From Rotaria macrura (taxonomy: Eukaryota > Rotifera > Eurotatoria > Philodinida > Philodinidae): 64,000 nucleotides of DNA. How positions within the stretch are numbered: position 1 is the first letter of the stretch; every line of letters begins with the position of its first letter. A program made the position numbers and the translations under genes. The stretch covers positions 1 to 64,000 of the forward strand of contig OENT01000105.1 of NCBI GenBank assembly GCA_900239685.1, written 5' to 3'. Positions 24,084 through 38,570 of the stretch are shown piece by piece. Below the pieces are notes generated by a model, which did not search any database, was not told where the DNA came from, and worked only from the letters and a program-made list of their open reading frames with translations.

Positions 24084-26678
24084 AGAAATATCAAGAGTCA
24101 TGGACTGTAACATGTTCCCAAGTACACAGATGAAATATGACTTACGATGAGAAAAACATATCCTTGCACATATTTCTTGATATGTATATATGTATTTCGA
24201 CGAGTTTTCTAGGAAGTTCTTCCGTATTCAATATTGAGAAGTAATCTAAAAACTAGTGGCTTACCATATATCAATATATTAATCATTACCCGTGCCATTG
24301 TTCACAGTAGTACTGATACTCAACTTTGATACAGACAGTAACGAAACTCATGCTTATGTATTGTGAAACACTCTTACACTGATATAAGTTTTCAATCAGC
24401 AAAATTTATACGAGCAGATTAATACAAACAAAAAACATATTGTATCAATTACAAGAAAGTTTCATTTGAATAGCACTGTGGTATCTGAACCGTGTCACGG
24501 GAAAGTTTTTGAAAAAATTGAAAACATGGAACCTATCATTTACCTAGAAAATAAATAAATAATTCTTTTGATATATAAACACAGACTGGTTAGTCTAACA
24601 TGCATTCATACTCAACGGAATTACGATCTATGTACGATTCATTGAACATGTTAAGGCTTATTTATCAACATCATTCTCTTTTTATTGTGAGATACTCTGA
24701 TATACAAATGAAAATTTTTAGCTCCATATCAAAAAGAACTGCGTACAAAATCCCTCAATCGATTCTTCGTTTATAAGATTTTATGAAACAAAACTTCTAT
24801 CTAACTGCATCCTTATTTTACTCCGAATCGATCCTGTGAATTATTCCTTTTCTTTATTTGCGATCAAGCCAGTTGGTAGAGATTGTTTTCAATTAGCATG
24901 ATTTAAAAATGAAGAGCACGATTATTCAGTATGTCTCAATCGTTTTAACTCGTTGTTTGTTGTCTTTCTCGTATTGTATTGTATTGTTGTGTTGAGTTAC
25001 ATGATTGTACACTATCTGTATAATGCATGTCTTCTTCAGTATTTAGTACTAAGCATTAAAGCAGCCGTGTTAATACCTGTTGATAACACCACGCTTCATT
25101 ACACGAGCAACAACTTCAAATAGAAATTTTTGATCACAACACCTAAGCGTTCTTTATTTTTACCAAAGACGAATACGAAACACATTATATGTTGAATCTT
25201 TGCAAGTTCATAGGATTATTTTGAGCAAAAATTATTGCCACGTTTTAGATTCTTTTGATCTAATCCTATATTGCCAATATTAAAAGGGTTTTTTCTGGCA
25301 CTCTATTTTTTTTTGTTTACCTTGACGTCATCGATTCATTAGTCTTCATTTTTTTATGCTGCTTATCTTTGTTTAACGATTTTGTTTTTCTAACTATTGC
25401 GATTTAGATACAAATCAAACTTATGGTACAGATTCACTTTATCTACAGTAGATCTCGATATTTTATTCATTGCATCGGTTATTTCTTCCAAAAGTATCGA
25501 TATCAAGGATATCTCACCATTATCAATTGATTTGTATACTATTTTCATGTTAATCTTTCGAGGCCTACACCGAACTCCATTGATTAGTACGCAATATTGA
25601 TATTTTCAACATAATGTTTCTTCTGCAAAACAAAGATCAGAAATTACTTCATTTAAAATATATGTGAAGTATATTTCTATTGAGAGGAAAGTTCTGGGCG
25701 ATTCTAGCACAATCTAAATTTCGTTAAAAATATCTTTTAGTGTCAATCTTCTACTCTTGACGAACTTTGAGCGTAATCCGTACTGAATTTGTACACCGAA
25801 ATTCTTGATCACTACTAAATCTACCTGTTATCATATAATGACCAGCATTTAGGATAAAGAAAATTTAACAAAGTTAAAATTTAAGCATACAATAATTCTT
25901 TTGTATTTTGGAAAAAGATATAGGTGAGTTTGAAAAAACTTCATTAGAAACTACGAAAAACTACCTAGAAAGGTACCCTGAACTATCTTTGGTACATGTT
26001 TCAAAGCCTTCGCTCTGATAGGGCAATGCACTCTTGTGTGTGTGTTCTATTCGCACGACAATCTTTTCATGTGATTTTTCACAAGAATACAATTGGTCTG
26101 GGTCAAAAGTATTTATACCAGATAAATTACAAAGAAAATGATCTTAGTAAACGCTATGAAATGCTCTCAGTTAGAAAAGTAATCAACTTTGAAAAGACCT
26201 ACATGTTATTCCCTCAATAATGAGCACAATAATAATAATAATAAATGTCAAGAAATTTAAGATTCAGAATTTCATCAGTAGAAATCAATGGACAACAAAG
26301 AGCCGGTAAATTATCTTGCTATTATTTCGTCTTGAATTTCTCATTTGAACGGAAAATAATATTCATCTATACATTTTCCGTTGTAAAAGCTGTTCACCAT
26401 TGAACAGCTACCCAAAGAGACAAGATAAATTATCTTCTACACGAGTATTCATCATCAGTAAGATATCTACTATGTTTTCACTACCAAATCTAAAACGTAT
26501 TTAAATTACAATATTTTGTAAGACTCAATAGATGTCCTATAACGTGCTCTCGTAGTTGTAGTTGATCTAAATCTTTATTCTTTTCATTAAAGCTACGTTA
26601 GATCTAGAAAATTCAAATAAAATAATGATCATGCATATTTTATTCTATCTAGTATCCCCAAGTATTCGATCTGATGTC
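24084..26678. other. Intergenic, no gene recognised
   Basis: AT-rich sequence with an (AAT)n run at 26228-26244 and a small inverted pair around 26312-26436 (TAAATTATCTTG against CAAGATAAATTA). I see no coding region. The last few hundred bases may carry the promoter and 5' exons of the next gene. Confidence 0.5.
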
Positions 26679-28223
26679 ATGAAAACACCAGACAATGAAC
26701 CATCAACAAGAAGTGCTATTTCACGTAATGAAACAAATGAACAGAATGTTTCTATTTTATCGTTTCCTGATCATGAATCATCTCCAACACAACAATCTGA
26801 ACAATTAACGGATGATGATAGTCAATTGAAATTAGATGCACGAATTCTTGTTGATGATTCAATACAAAATGGTCAAGAACAATATGAAAGGGTATAGTTT
26901 CCATGTTGTGCTAGTTATGATTCGTCAAAAAGTTTTTTTTTCTTCTTTTCATTATAGATATTAAGAATGAGTATGAAGCAAGATCCACAAAATACAGCAC
27001 TGTATGTTATTTTCCTTCTATTTGTTTTTTCTAATGTGCTTCCACAAGAAAAATTTTGATATATAACATGTACAATAGAGATCCAATGAAAAAAATAAAT
27101 CCTGTTAAATCAAAATCTCTGATGGTCATGGATGAATCGAATTCTGAAAAATTATCTAATCAAAGAACATTATGTGAAGAACTTTGTAATAAACTCAATT
27201 TATCAGATTCTAAACAAATTACTGAGATTATTCATATACTTTCATTGAATGCACCACATATTCTCAGAGAACCAAATTTGAATGATAATACTTCAATTAA
27301 TAATTTACATACTAGTAGTGAACTATTATTTTGTATGTATTACTATATATTTATATTGTATTTCTTTGGTTTTACAGATAATGAAAATACTTTATGCAAA
27401 CAACTATTACTTCATCCACCATTTAAACCAAAGCGATTGGTTCACATTTGTCCTGATGGAGCTATTCAAATTCTATCAGCTGTTGATAATAATTCAAATG
27501 ACAATCAACTAGTGCAGCAACAACAATATGTTCTCAATTATTCGAATTCAGCCAATACACCATCAACGCAACACAATCATATTGCTGCAGGTAAATAATG
27601 TGAAAAGAAAAACAGCTACTGTCTAGAAATATTTAAAAGTGCCCTATGTACTTGTGCTTTTGTTTTTGTTCTTAGATCAATCTTCACTTCCGTTGGAATA
27701 CGAAACAGCAAACACACTTGATTTACAAACAAAGTCTGAATCTGAGTCTAACATTCAAATTCATTTTAATCCTTTAACGTTAAATAATAATTCAACATGT
27801 TCTCTGAAACAACAGAAGACTACATTCCAATACGAGACATCATTAGGTTACTCGTCGATACATACAAGTAGAACTCAAGTCAATAGTGATCATTTAAAGA
27901 ATACTTCTCAAGATAATGATCCAATAGTAATGATTAATCTTGGTCTTCAAGATGAACTAATGGAAGTAAATGATCCAGATGATGACTATTCTTTACCGGA
28001 AATCTTTTTCAAGCGTATCGTTGCACATGATCGTAAGTGTTTCTTTATGAATAATTAGTTGATTATGTGTTGTTACGTAGATTCCATAACTGAAATTTCT
28101 GATCGATGTATGATTATTGACGATAATGAGGAACCAGATAAACCTGATAAAAATCATAAGAAATATCGTCAAAATCGTTCTCAATCATGCAAGAACAAGA
28201 AACTAACACTATTAGAGATCTAG
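26679..28223 (+). CDS. Unrecognised acidic protein, 407 residues, six exons
   Basis: Exons 26679-26891, 26958-27001, 27079-27332, 27378-27590, 27676-28032 and 28081-28223 fit in phase and encode 407 residues beginning MKTPDNEPSTRS. Introns are 45-85 bp. The protein is hydrophilic, Ser/Asn/Gln-rich and acidic, with a basic C-terminal end (KNHKKYRQNRSQSCKNKK). A more ordered block lies around residues 100-190 (LCEELCNKLNLSDSKQ, then HPPFKPKRLVHICPDGAIQI). There is no signal peptide or membrane helix. In-frame ATGs at 26625 and 26631 could extend the start, but a splice acceptor just before 26652 makes those codons doubtful. AATAAA follows at 28301-28306. I do not recognise the family. Confidence 0.65.
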
Positions 28224-29393
28224 AAAGAAGTCCATATAGAAATACGTCGAATTCTCATTTTGTTTTCGTTATTATAGTTTATAGAAAAATTTTATGAACA
28301 AATAAAATATAAAATAGTCATTCTTGTATGTACGAATAATTGATTGCAATCATGAAAAACAAAATCATTCTGCTTGACACAAACAATATATTTATCAGAA
28401 GTATTAAAAAAGATTCTTGTTTATATAAAGATGCATGAATGTCTATCATGTATCGTTAGTTTAATCGACAAGCGTAAGTATTACAGATCATTTGTTTTGA
28501 ATCAGTCAACGCCTAATCAAACGGATTGTTTATAATGAATTAGGATTAGATAGACTATCGTTTCTTATTTCTGGTTGGACTGCAAGTAGCATCATGTATT
28601 GGATGTTGAAATTGCAGAGAAAAAGACCAGCATAAATGTATGCAATCTTCTTTTGAATGAATAGAATAGGTCGTTGTGAATTTGTTTCAATCTTTTATGT
28701 TAGAATGTCAACTAGGCTCAGATCTAGAGTCATAATAATTAATTTTAGTTCGGTTCAAATTTTTATCGAGATAAAACTTAAGATCTCAATTGTATCGAGT
28801 TACATCTCTGAAAAGAGTAAGTTTGATATCAACCGAGACAACTGAAAGCGTTTCGACTGTTGATCAATTAATTGTTGAAAACTGATTATCTCATCGAACT
28901 AAATTAAATTGAAAAAAATCGCGATCTTCTACTATTTATTCCACAGTACGAAGAATTCTATGAATGTATCGAAGACGCAAGTGATTAATCATCGTTTTGA
29001 TGAAAATTTCGTCAAAATATACATGTCACATCGTAATACTTTAACAAGAACACATTATTGTAATGAATGAAGAGTATCAATGTTTTCCTTTTAAATTTTT
29101 ATTATTACATACAGAATTCTAGTCAAACTGTATACGTCGAATTTCTTTCATCTTAAAAATAGATTCTTCCATATAAATTTGATTTTTTCCTTCTAGTACC
29201 TTAAGAAAAGTGTGCATTTTATCTAAAAACTGTTTCCATTATTCAAATAGAATTTCAACAGATATTTTTATTTATATAGTTTATTTGTCTTGTGTTAAAA
29301 AATAAAATAAATAATTATTCAAACAATAATTGAAAAACGTTTCTGTGACTACGTTGCCATTAAAAACTAAACAATATTCATCGGTAAAATGAT
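28224..29393. other. Intergenic region between convergent genes
   Basis: Holds the polyadenylation signal of the upstream gene (28301-28306) and minus-strand AATAAA candidates (near plus-strand 29280-29285) for the ABCA gene. Nothing else recognised. Confidence 0.5.
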
Positions 29394-32300
29394 TCATGGT
29401 AGAGCATCATTGATTCGTTTACCAAAGGATAAAAATATTTGCTCGAGTGTTGTTTGTGATATTGTATATGTTTCAATATTTAAATTTTGCTTATGCTGTT
29501 CAAGTAATTCAAATAAATCAGCTGGTGTACCTTGCCGAATTTGAAATAAGCCTGTCGAATGTGTGATTTCTCTAATTTCAACGTTGAATTGTGTTTGTGA
29601 TAACAAAAACGATTGCACATTTTGGATAGTGGCTGCATTAACACTGTCAGTTATTGAACGAACTTTGATTTCGATTGTATAGCCTTGACCAAATTTTGAT
29701 TTTAAATGTTGAATTGTACCCAAGCAAACCAATTGACCACCAAACATTATACCAAGGCGATTACAGACACGCTCACTAGAAAGAATGTCATTGAAGAAAG
29801 TGATCGATTAAATCTATTTTATTTTCGAATCTATTACCATTCGTCCATTGAATGACTTGTTAGTATGATAGTTAGTTTTGCTTTAACAGCATTGAGAAAT
29901 ATTTCTTGCATTTGTTGTCGAGCATTTGGATCAACACCAGTCGTTGGTTCATCAAGAATTGCTACCAATGGTGGTCCTAAAAGCCAAATTCAAACATATA
30001 CATCGAATGTCAACGTAGAATTTCTTTGTTTCGCTTTTTTTTTGTTCATCTACCGATTAATGCAAGGGCAGCATGTAATCTTCGTTTAGTTCCTCCACTT
30101 AGCTGATGAATATAATTGTTTAGAAATGGATCAAGTAAAAATAATGAACTAATTGTTTCAACAATGGAACGTGTACGTGAAGATGTCACACCGCGAATAC
30201 GCGCCAATAAATATAAGCCATCTTGAACTGTTAAAAAGTCCATACTACAGTTTTCTTGAGGACAGTAGCCTAACTGTCGAATGGATCTCAATCGACGGCG
30301 AACATTTTGTCCATCGATGTAAGCAGTGCCCTGTGTTGCTAACTCGTCACCAACAAGTATACGAAATGTTGTCGTTTTACCTGCACCCTATTTCAGATAG
30401 ATTAAATTTGAAAATTTTCACAAGAGAATAAAAACAAAGCGAAACACTTGTCCGTGAGACTTACATTATAACCAAGCAAACCAAATGCTTCGCCACGTTT
30501 GGCACCAAATGTCAAATGATTAACAGCTAAACCGTTACGACCTGAGAAACGTTTAACAAGATCATGCACTTGTAAATGATCGGCTTCATGTTCATTTTCA
30601 GAATTATTAGTAGTCAAAAGACTTTTATTTGTCGATGAATAGTCTCCATGTAAAACACGATGACGTTCTGCTAGAACATCATTGTCAAGTTTATTTTCAT
30701 CGAAGTTCGATGGATTTTTTAAAAACGGAAATGAAAATTTTAATAGTCCACTATCCAAAGTAATCAATAGTAATAATAAAATAGCAGCCTGCAGAATAAG
30801 TATTACCCAATTCCATCCAATAGTATCATTTCCAATGGGTTTAAAGATTGTAAAACCACTATTAATAAATATTTGACAAAATTTACTTTCTTGTGCTAAT
30901 ATAAAAGTTATTATAGCTTGTGCATTTATACTAGGTGAAATTATATTAAGTAGCCAATAGATTATGTTTTGAACAAGGGTATTATTAACAAGGGACATTA
31001 CTATCGGTACAATAATACTGACCAAATGAAGAATAATCAATATAAATAGTACTGATAGTCCACACTATAGTTAAAATAATTGAAAAGAAAGCAAAATTCT
31101 GGTTTAGAAAGACCAATAATGTCTACGTACAAGAAGATCACTCTTGAAAATTTTGGTTATAAGATATGTGAATGGTAATGTTGGTAAGACAATTATCATT
31201 GATAATGGATAGAATTGAACTCGTAAATCCCATGCACTAGCGAATTCAATTGGAATTATGCCAGCTGATCCAGTGCGGCTACTCGGCGAACCATTGAAAG
31301 CAGCATCACATATACAATATACAGCAAGTAAATAGCAAAACCAAACAACAGAAAGAATAATGTCAAATATATAATTGAACAACCAATAGAATGCTGGACT
31401 AAAATTTCAAAAGTCATACCGATGTTTTAGTTTTCAATTTCTTTTTGTGGTGAAATTGAATATGAGTTTATAGATTCGAAAAAGCAACTTGAATAAACAA
31501 AATATCGAACACTACTTTAGTAAAATAAAGATTCTTATCTGTTTAAAAAAAGCAGTGTTCTTGTATAGATTTGTAGAATTCAGGATCGCATTATTTTCTC
31601 TGAGATGGAATGGACATATGAATCAATATTTATCATAAACTATGAAAGGTTTGTGGAGAAAAGCCAAGTCTACTTCGGTATGGTTTAGCAAGATTAGCTA
31701 GTGTGATCGAAGAACAGCAGCAAGAATATATGATAGTTCTTCTCATTATGAGCTACGGAAATAAAGAAGAGAAGAATCGTATAATTTAATTGACCGAAAT
31801 CTGAAGTACCATATCAGAAGTTTTGACATTAATAGTGTATACTTTTTCATATTCAAACATGACATTACAGCAAGTTTTATAAGTCTTAAGCTTGCTTGAT
31901 TATTGAATTTCAGGATTTGTAGACAAAGAAAAATTTCATACGTTATAACTCATTTTTAAGTCCGACATTAAGTTTAGAAAGTTGATTGGAAATATGAGGG
32001 ATTTTACCACCAGAATATTTTAGAAATATTTTATACGACTCTGATCATGACAATTACAACAGAGATTAATAATTTAAGTAATTAGCTCATTCAATGCTTT
32101 ATGTCTGTGGTATGAATTTATTTACTTTACAATTTTTAGTTTGTTTCATATTTCAACCAGCTAGAAGTCACCATAAAGTTTTCGTTCTTTCTAACTGTTG
32201 GTAATAGCAAATAGAAAATCTTGATATGGAATTGAAATTACTCTGTGCATATGTCATGATTGTATACGTGATCGTACTTGTTTCTATAACACTGGTTGAG

Positions 32301-35300
32301 GTTTTGGAAAATATTCTTCAAACAGAGTGTTTAATTCTCTTGTTGCAAAAACGAGACACAAATTTTCCTCGAATACAAATCTTAAACAAACTTACTGTAA
32401 ACCACTGATGTTCAACAATGATAGAAAACTATCTTTACGTTCAGTAACTAGAAATATTGTTGTGTAGAGAAATATTAAATAGAAAACGAATCTAAATAAA
32501 TAAATAAATAAAATAGAACCATGAATGAAACTTCGATTGCCGTTCTATTCTTGATACTACTTACACATCAAGTATAAGAGAAGTTGGTAATACTTTAAGA
32601 AAACATGATGCAATACTTAATATGTTCAATAAACTACCAATGGTCGGTTCTATTGTTAAATTTCCTGTCTTCTTATAAATTAAAGTTGTTTGTATCGATG
32701 CTTGAGGATCATTTAGTGCATACTTAAAAAATGTATTCGATGCAACAGATACAACTTCATGGCCTGATATTAAATTTGATGATAATGTTTGTATCTTATA
32801 TGTATCTCCTTGTGGTGCAGGTATTTGAAAACCAAGATAGATTTCACTATATGTGTACGGACGATCCGATCGTTTTTCTACAATTAAATAGTTAGGAAAA
32901 AAAGAGACTTATGTCTACTGAATTAACATGAGACGTACGCCATATGTATCTGTTCATATCAGAAATATTTTCTGATCTTTTTTCTAATATTAAACCATTT
33001 GATTTCGATCCCAAAGATGCCTTGAAGTAACTTTCAATCATTGGATCAGCTCTATATAGAACGGTTTGTGGATTTAGTGAATTCACATTCATTTTAAATG
33101 TACCATTTGCATCTTGACTTCGAGAAATAATATTTGACAAAAGATTATAAAGTATAGGTAAAAATAAAACAATCAGTGTCAATCCCCAACGACGATATCG
33201 TACTAGTAATGTCTTTACTATCAAACCATGAAGTTGACTTAAATAATATCGCCAACCATGAAAAAATTGTCTTTCGTCGAACACATAACGGCATTGTTCA
33301 TCTATGAAGAAAGAAAATACCACTCTTTTTCTATTCGAATGTTGTAACATGCAGTGAAAATCCAGATAGTATCGACTATAATGCCAAATGTGAAATTCAA
33401 TATGAGCGTAGTAGATTTAAAATAGCGTAAAGGCTACTTTTATTACTATTATCTAGATGATCTATGCGAGTCTTTCACAGTCTCCCAGTAACTTTAAGCA
33501 TTTGACTAACAAGGACTATGATAGTATATCATTCAAAAAAAAGGAAACAAAATGAAGTTCCAATTCGATGAACAAATAATGAAAATATGTGATATCTGCT
33601 GCATAATACATGAAAGAATCTCTCTAAAATTTTCATAAAATGAGTACATTATTAACGTTTCGATAACCTTCATATCTTTGAAATACGCAATTGCATTGAG
33701 AAAGTTATCAGTACTATTAAAACTATTATAATTGTCTACTATCGAGCAAACAATTACAAGGTCTTATGGTAAAACTTGTCCTGTGATTATAAAGTTTTGA
33801 TAATATGACTATGTATATATGTTTATCACATTCCACTGAGTTTCATTCATAAATATTTTTGCAACTATATCCTATCTGTGTAAATTAATATAATACTTGT
33901 AACTCATCAATGTGCATTATGATGGTTGGGATAGAAGTTTGTATTCTACTCATGATAATCCTACTTGGTCTAAATAGAGCACTCTGAAAATCGAAAGAAT
34001 CTGCAGAAAACATGTATAATGTATTCAACTGTACTAAAATACGATAGTTGAAAGTATATTACAGTGTTGATTAGATAAACATACATGATTAATTTGATTT
34101 ACTTGAATTAAAAGAAGTATAATTATTCGAATAAAGTAGGATATATTACAAAAATTATCCTGGAACGTACGACAGACCATCTTTCTCTCTCTCTCTCTCT
34201 CTGTATAAATATTGGCATAAACTGTATTAAAAGTATAATCTATTTTAAAAATCTTCAGTAGCAAATAACTTTCTCTTCTCATTTCTGTTTGTTTTGATAC
34301 AAACCTATACGTTCAACATTAACTTTTGTTGCTCCAGAATTATTTTCATCGTTCGTGTCCTTTGTAATTTTTAAGAATACATCGTCCATTGTGCTATTTT
34401 GTACACCATAGTTTTTTATATGATTTTGTTCTTTCATCGTCTCGAGTTGTCGTAGTGCTTGAATGAATTGATTATCTGGCTGTTGATTCGTACGAAAAAC
34501 AACATCACCATTCGGAATATCAGCTTCAACAGCTAATTGTGGTAAGTAACCACGCAATAGATTTTGTATTTCATCTGTACCATAATTGATTTGCTTATTA
34601 ACAATTAATTTATAACCTAAATATTGAAGTTTAGAAAGAGCAAAGGACTAGTGTTGAAAAACTTACCCGATCCATATTGTTCTTTTAATTTCGCTGAAGT
34701 TCCATCGGCTTTTATCACTCCATTTGAAATAATCATAATACGATCGGATAGAGCATCACTTTCTTCCATGAAATGTGTTGTTAATAGAAGAGTTTTACCT
34801 TCTTTCATTGTACGTAGCCAATCCCATAGTAAACGACGATTCGATGGATCAAGACCACTGGATGGCTAGAAGAAAATTTATTTTCTTTATATTTTTTCTC
34901 TTTCCCCAGTGGATGGATATAGATTAATGAAATAATAATTACTTCGTCAAGTAGAACAATTTTCGTATTGCCAACAAAAGCACATGCTAACGAAAGACGT
35001 CTTTTCATTCCACCGGACAATGATTTACAATAAGTATCTTTCGAATTTTGAAGATTAACTAGCTGCAGCATTTCATTTGATATGTGTTGTTTATATTTTC
35101 CGAAGCCTCTTGCCGATGCATAGAATTGTATTTGTTCTTCAATGGTTAATAAATCAAAAAGAATATCGTGTTGTGGACAGTAACCTATTGATTTTCTTAA
35201 CATTTGCATGTTAGTTCTTGTATCACAATCGATTCCATTTTCATTTTCCATCGTAATTGTACCCGATGTTTGTTTGTATATTCCTATTAAACAATTGAAT

Positions 35301-37972
35301 ATGGTTGTTTTTCCAGAACCGTTTGGTCCAAGTAAGGATGTTATTTGATTTTCGTATAAATCAAATGAAACTTCATTGACTGCTGTTTTGTCTGGGCCAA
35401 ATTTTTTCACAAGACGATCGACATGAACAACAGGTGCGCCATGAGAATTTGTTCGTACAAGTGGTGTACCAGATCGTGAAATTGTAGATGCATGAGGATC
35501 GAATGAATATGTGTCACTTTTAGAAGTTTCTTGACGCCAATAGTCTTTTTTGAATAAGAAGTTCCAATCATGTGGAATACCATATTCACCTAAAATTTAA
35601 CATAAATATCACAAGGTATTACTACATGTATTTTATGCATGGTCATCATTCTCATCAGATTCTTGTGTTATCCATTTCTCTTATTTAAGCTTTTGTTTTC
35701 TATTTACCTGGAAAGACTTTTTCCAAATACCAAGATAATGCCCAATAAAAAGCACAGCTAAGAAGCATGACTATTAATGATGGAAAATACACGGGCACAT
35801 AATGATAAATCGTTCGAAACACGTCTACATCTTTGTTGGCTAGGTCATACAGTACAGCTTGCTATTGAAAAATAAAAGAAACAAATTATAATATAAATGA
35901 TCATAATACATCGCATGAATGGCTCTTACTTGAAAAAGTGAATGTCCAGCAATGTAAGGAGAAAAAAACATCAGAATATATTGTATACCCGCTGGCCATG
36001 TAATTGTATATGTGAAAACGTTATAGGATACGAAATAAAAAACAAATGTAAATATGACAGCACGAACATTAGTATCGAACAATTGTGCATTCATGATACA
36101 GAACGATATTAACTGTAAACCATAGATAAGATTACCGAAAAATAGAATAGCAAAATTAACCGTATTGAAATAAGCATCAGGTTTTAGTTTTAATTTATAA
36201 GCAACACACAATAATAGAATGAAAATCAAAAGAATGACCATCGTTCTAAAAAAATCAACAACATTTGTTTATTGTACAAAATTTATATTCGTTTTCTATA
36301 CCGGATTGCATGTGCAAGATTATTGAGAATAGGTTCAATGCCAAGTACTTTGAGGATTTCTTTTACCTTTGCATTTTTCTCTCGAATCAAACTGATCAAA
36401 AGAATTAAATATCTAGTTGAAAGATATAAAATAGGATTTATTTTACAAGAATTCATATTGCTTACGGAACGATGAATACAGCATTGATCATAAGCATAAT
36501 TGTCGTAATGAAATTTGATTCCGATGCTGAAAATAAAGCAATCATCATTCTGTAAATTCACAATTGCTTCTTACTGAATAGAAAGTCAGTACGAAATTTT
36601 GTGCATGTCATAAGATTTCGTTCGAGTTCAAATTGAATTGGACGATTCGTCTGATACTCCATTAGTAATGAGTCAACAAACATTTTTACGTCGGTAAATT
36701 CCGGCAAGTTTGATCCTTTCATACCATTGCTATTTGTTGCATTCGAACGATCAGAAATGTAACCTAAATATATTGAACGACGTAAGTTCGAGAAGAAGAA
36801 AAAAAAAGAAGTTGACCATTGTAAATATACCTGGATGCTTGAACGATATGAATGATTGATCGATAGGATCATTTTTTACAAAACTGCTTGACGTTCGAAC
36901 AATAATATTGTCTGAAATGAGATTAAAAAAAAAAGAGCATAATCATATTGTTTCATATCATTGGAAAAAAATCGTTTCATGTCAGCGCAAATTCTTTTCT
37001 TTGTAGGACAGGAAAACATAGAGGCCATTTTAATTCACTTAAATAAATGTTTCAATTAGAGTCCATGGAGTCAATGTGTGAAAATTTTCACTAGACTACG
37101 TTCAGACATTGTTGAACTTGACGATCTCTAATTGCAACATTTGCTCTATGTATAATATCTATTATTATTTAATACTATAGTTTTGATTCAATTGCTTTTC
37201 CCTACGTATCAATGCAGAGCAACAAAATGCATCATAATTCATAAGTTTCTTTTTTTTATTGTGTTTAAATATTTCGACTTACAAGCAAGTTTTCGATTCT
37301 TTTTTAGATCAGATGTTGCACTAAAGTCCACTATTACTGTATTCACCGTTGTATTTGTCAATAAATGCAAATCGTTTTCATCATTTGGATTTTGACTCCT
37401 TCAGTATACACAGAAACATAATAATATTAACTCTGAATTCGTAGTCTTTTCTTCATAACATTTATAGAAACTTACCAGACTTTTGTATTGTTACAGTTCA
37501 AAGCAGCTATACGTGTTGTTGCAATTTGAACGAGTTCATTAACATCGACTCGGCTCGGCTCAAAGACGAGGTTTGTTTTGTTGGATACATCGTCGAGAAT
37601 AGGTGTACTCCAACGACCACCATCATAGCTTGGTGGAAATTTAAAGCAATTAGCAAATACATCGATGGATGAAGTTGGAGGAACATTGATATCTTGTGAA
37701 CATGGACGTTTGCTAAAACTTCCAGGTAGAGTACCATCATTTATTTGTGATTCAGCTAGTCGATTGATACCATATCGAGTCAAGATTAGTAAGAGTATTA
37801 AGTTAATTGGAAAAATGAGTTCACAAAGAATACTCGGACAACATTTACAACACCTTTGTCGATAAGAATAACGAACTGAGCGTTGAAGTAATAAATTAAT
37901 TTTGCGTGTTGAACTAACAGGTTCATAATCAGCTTCTATTAATTTTTTCCGCATTGAATCAGCTTCCGACAT
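29394..37972 (-). CDS. ABC transporter, subfamily A (ABCA3-like full transporter), about 1686 residues
   Basis: Eighteen minus-strand exons fit in phase: 37972-37476, 37398-37283, 36911-36831, 36763-36575, 36526-36466, 36391-36302, 36245-35930, 35861-35708, 35589-34943, 34865-34667, 34616-34305, 33301-32939, 32877-32565, 31398-31131, 31064-30465, 30387-30054, 29976-29838, 29775-29394. The product has the ABCA order TMD1-NBD1-TMD2-NBD2, with a large loop after the first helix in each half. NBD1 has GPNGSGKT (about 589-596), LSGGM (692-696) and KIVLLDE (711-717). NBD2 has GYNGAGKT (about 1400-1407), LSGGT (1498-1502) and LVAILDE (about 1517-1523). The end SHSMDECERVCNRLGIM is characteristic of ABCA. 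Such proteins move lipids across membranes using ATP; length suits ABCA3. About 18 residues expected after TMD2 helix 2, around the 1166-bp intron at 31399-32564, are missing in my model. Confidence 0.93.
34184..34202. repeat. (CT)n microsatellite in an ABCA intron
   Basis: A CT dinucleotide run within the 1-kb intron between exons 11 and 12 of the ABCA gene. On the transcribed strand it reads as GA repeats. Confidence 0.9.
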
Positions 37973-38408
37973 AAGAACCGCTTTGTGTATATATCAGAAG
38001 TTGTATTTTTACTTATCTGATAGTTTATCTCATTAAAATTGATGCTAAATATAATAAATCAAAAAATTAATTTTGCTTCAGGGAGAAGATTATCGTTAGT
38101 AAAAACAGCAATATTCATTGTGAGACAGCCGAATATCCTGACACAGTAAAAATATGCGAAATTCTTATTTGACTATGAAATAATGCATTGATAGAATTTT
38201 CAGGTGTCTATCCGTTTCTACTTGTTTTCGTTCTTCAAATATTCAAAAATCTACCCAAACTAACTGTATTCTTGTTGGTTACTAAATTTTTTCTCAAATC
38301 TACGTCATATTCTAAAATAGTATGCATATAAGTGGTTTCATATGATATACTTTTCTTCCTTTTATCTTTCTATGTTTGAATTTTTCATTCAGAAAAACAA
38401 GATGATAT

Positions 38409-38485
38409 GCTTCGTTCGGTAATCGAACCTAAGACACGACAACTGGTTAACCGGACCAGTGCTCTAACCATTGAGCTATTGAAAC
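38409..38485 (-). tRNA. tRNA-like sequence (left arm), degenerate
   Basis: Mirror copy of the sequence at 38571-38647, in the left arm of the palindrome. The same reservations apply: recognisable promoter boxes and D and anticodon arms, but poor acceptor and T-stem pairing, so it is probably a pseudogene or tRNA-derived element. Confidence 0.4.
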
Positions 38486-38570
38486 ACGACTAACACATCA
38501 ATTTTGTTTTTCTGAATGAAAATTCCANTGGAATTTTCATTCAGAAAAACAAAATTGATGTGTTAGTCGT

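Noticed and set aside
25397-26220. Two plus-strand frames of 67 and 74 codons
   Set aside because: Composition is like random AT-rich translation, and they do not join in phase with the gene at 26679.
32158-32194. Possible microexon supplying the missing ABCA loop (KER-like residues on the minus strand)
   Set aside because: In the phase required by the flanking exons it begins with a stop codon, so it cannot be the missing exon.
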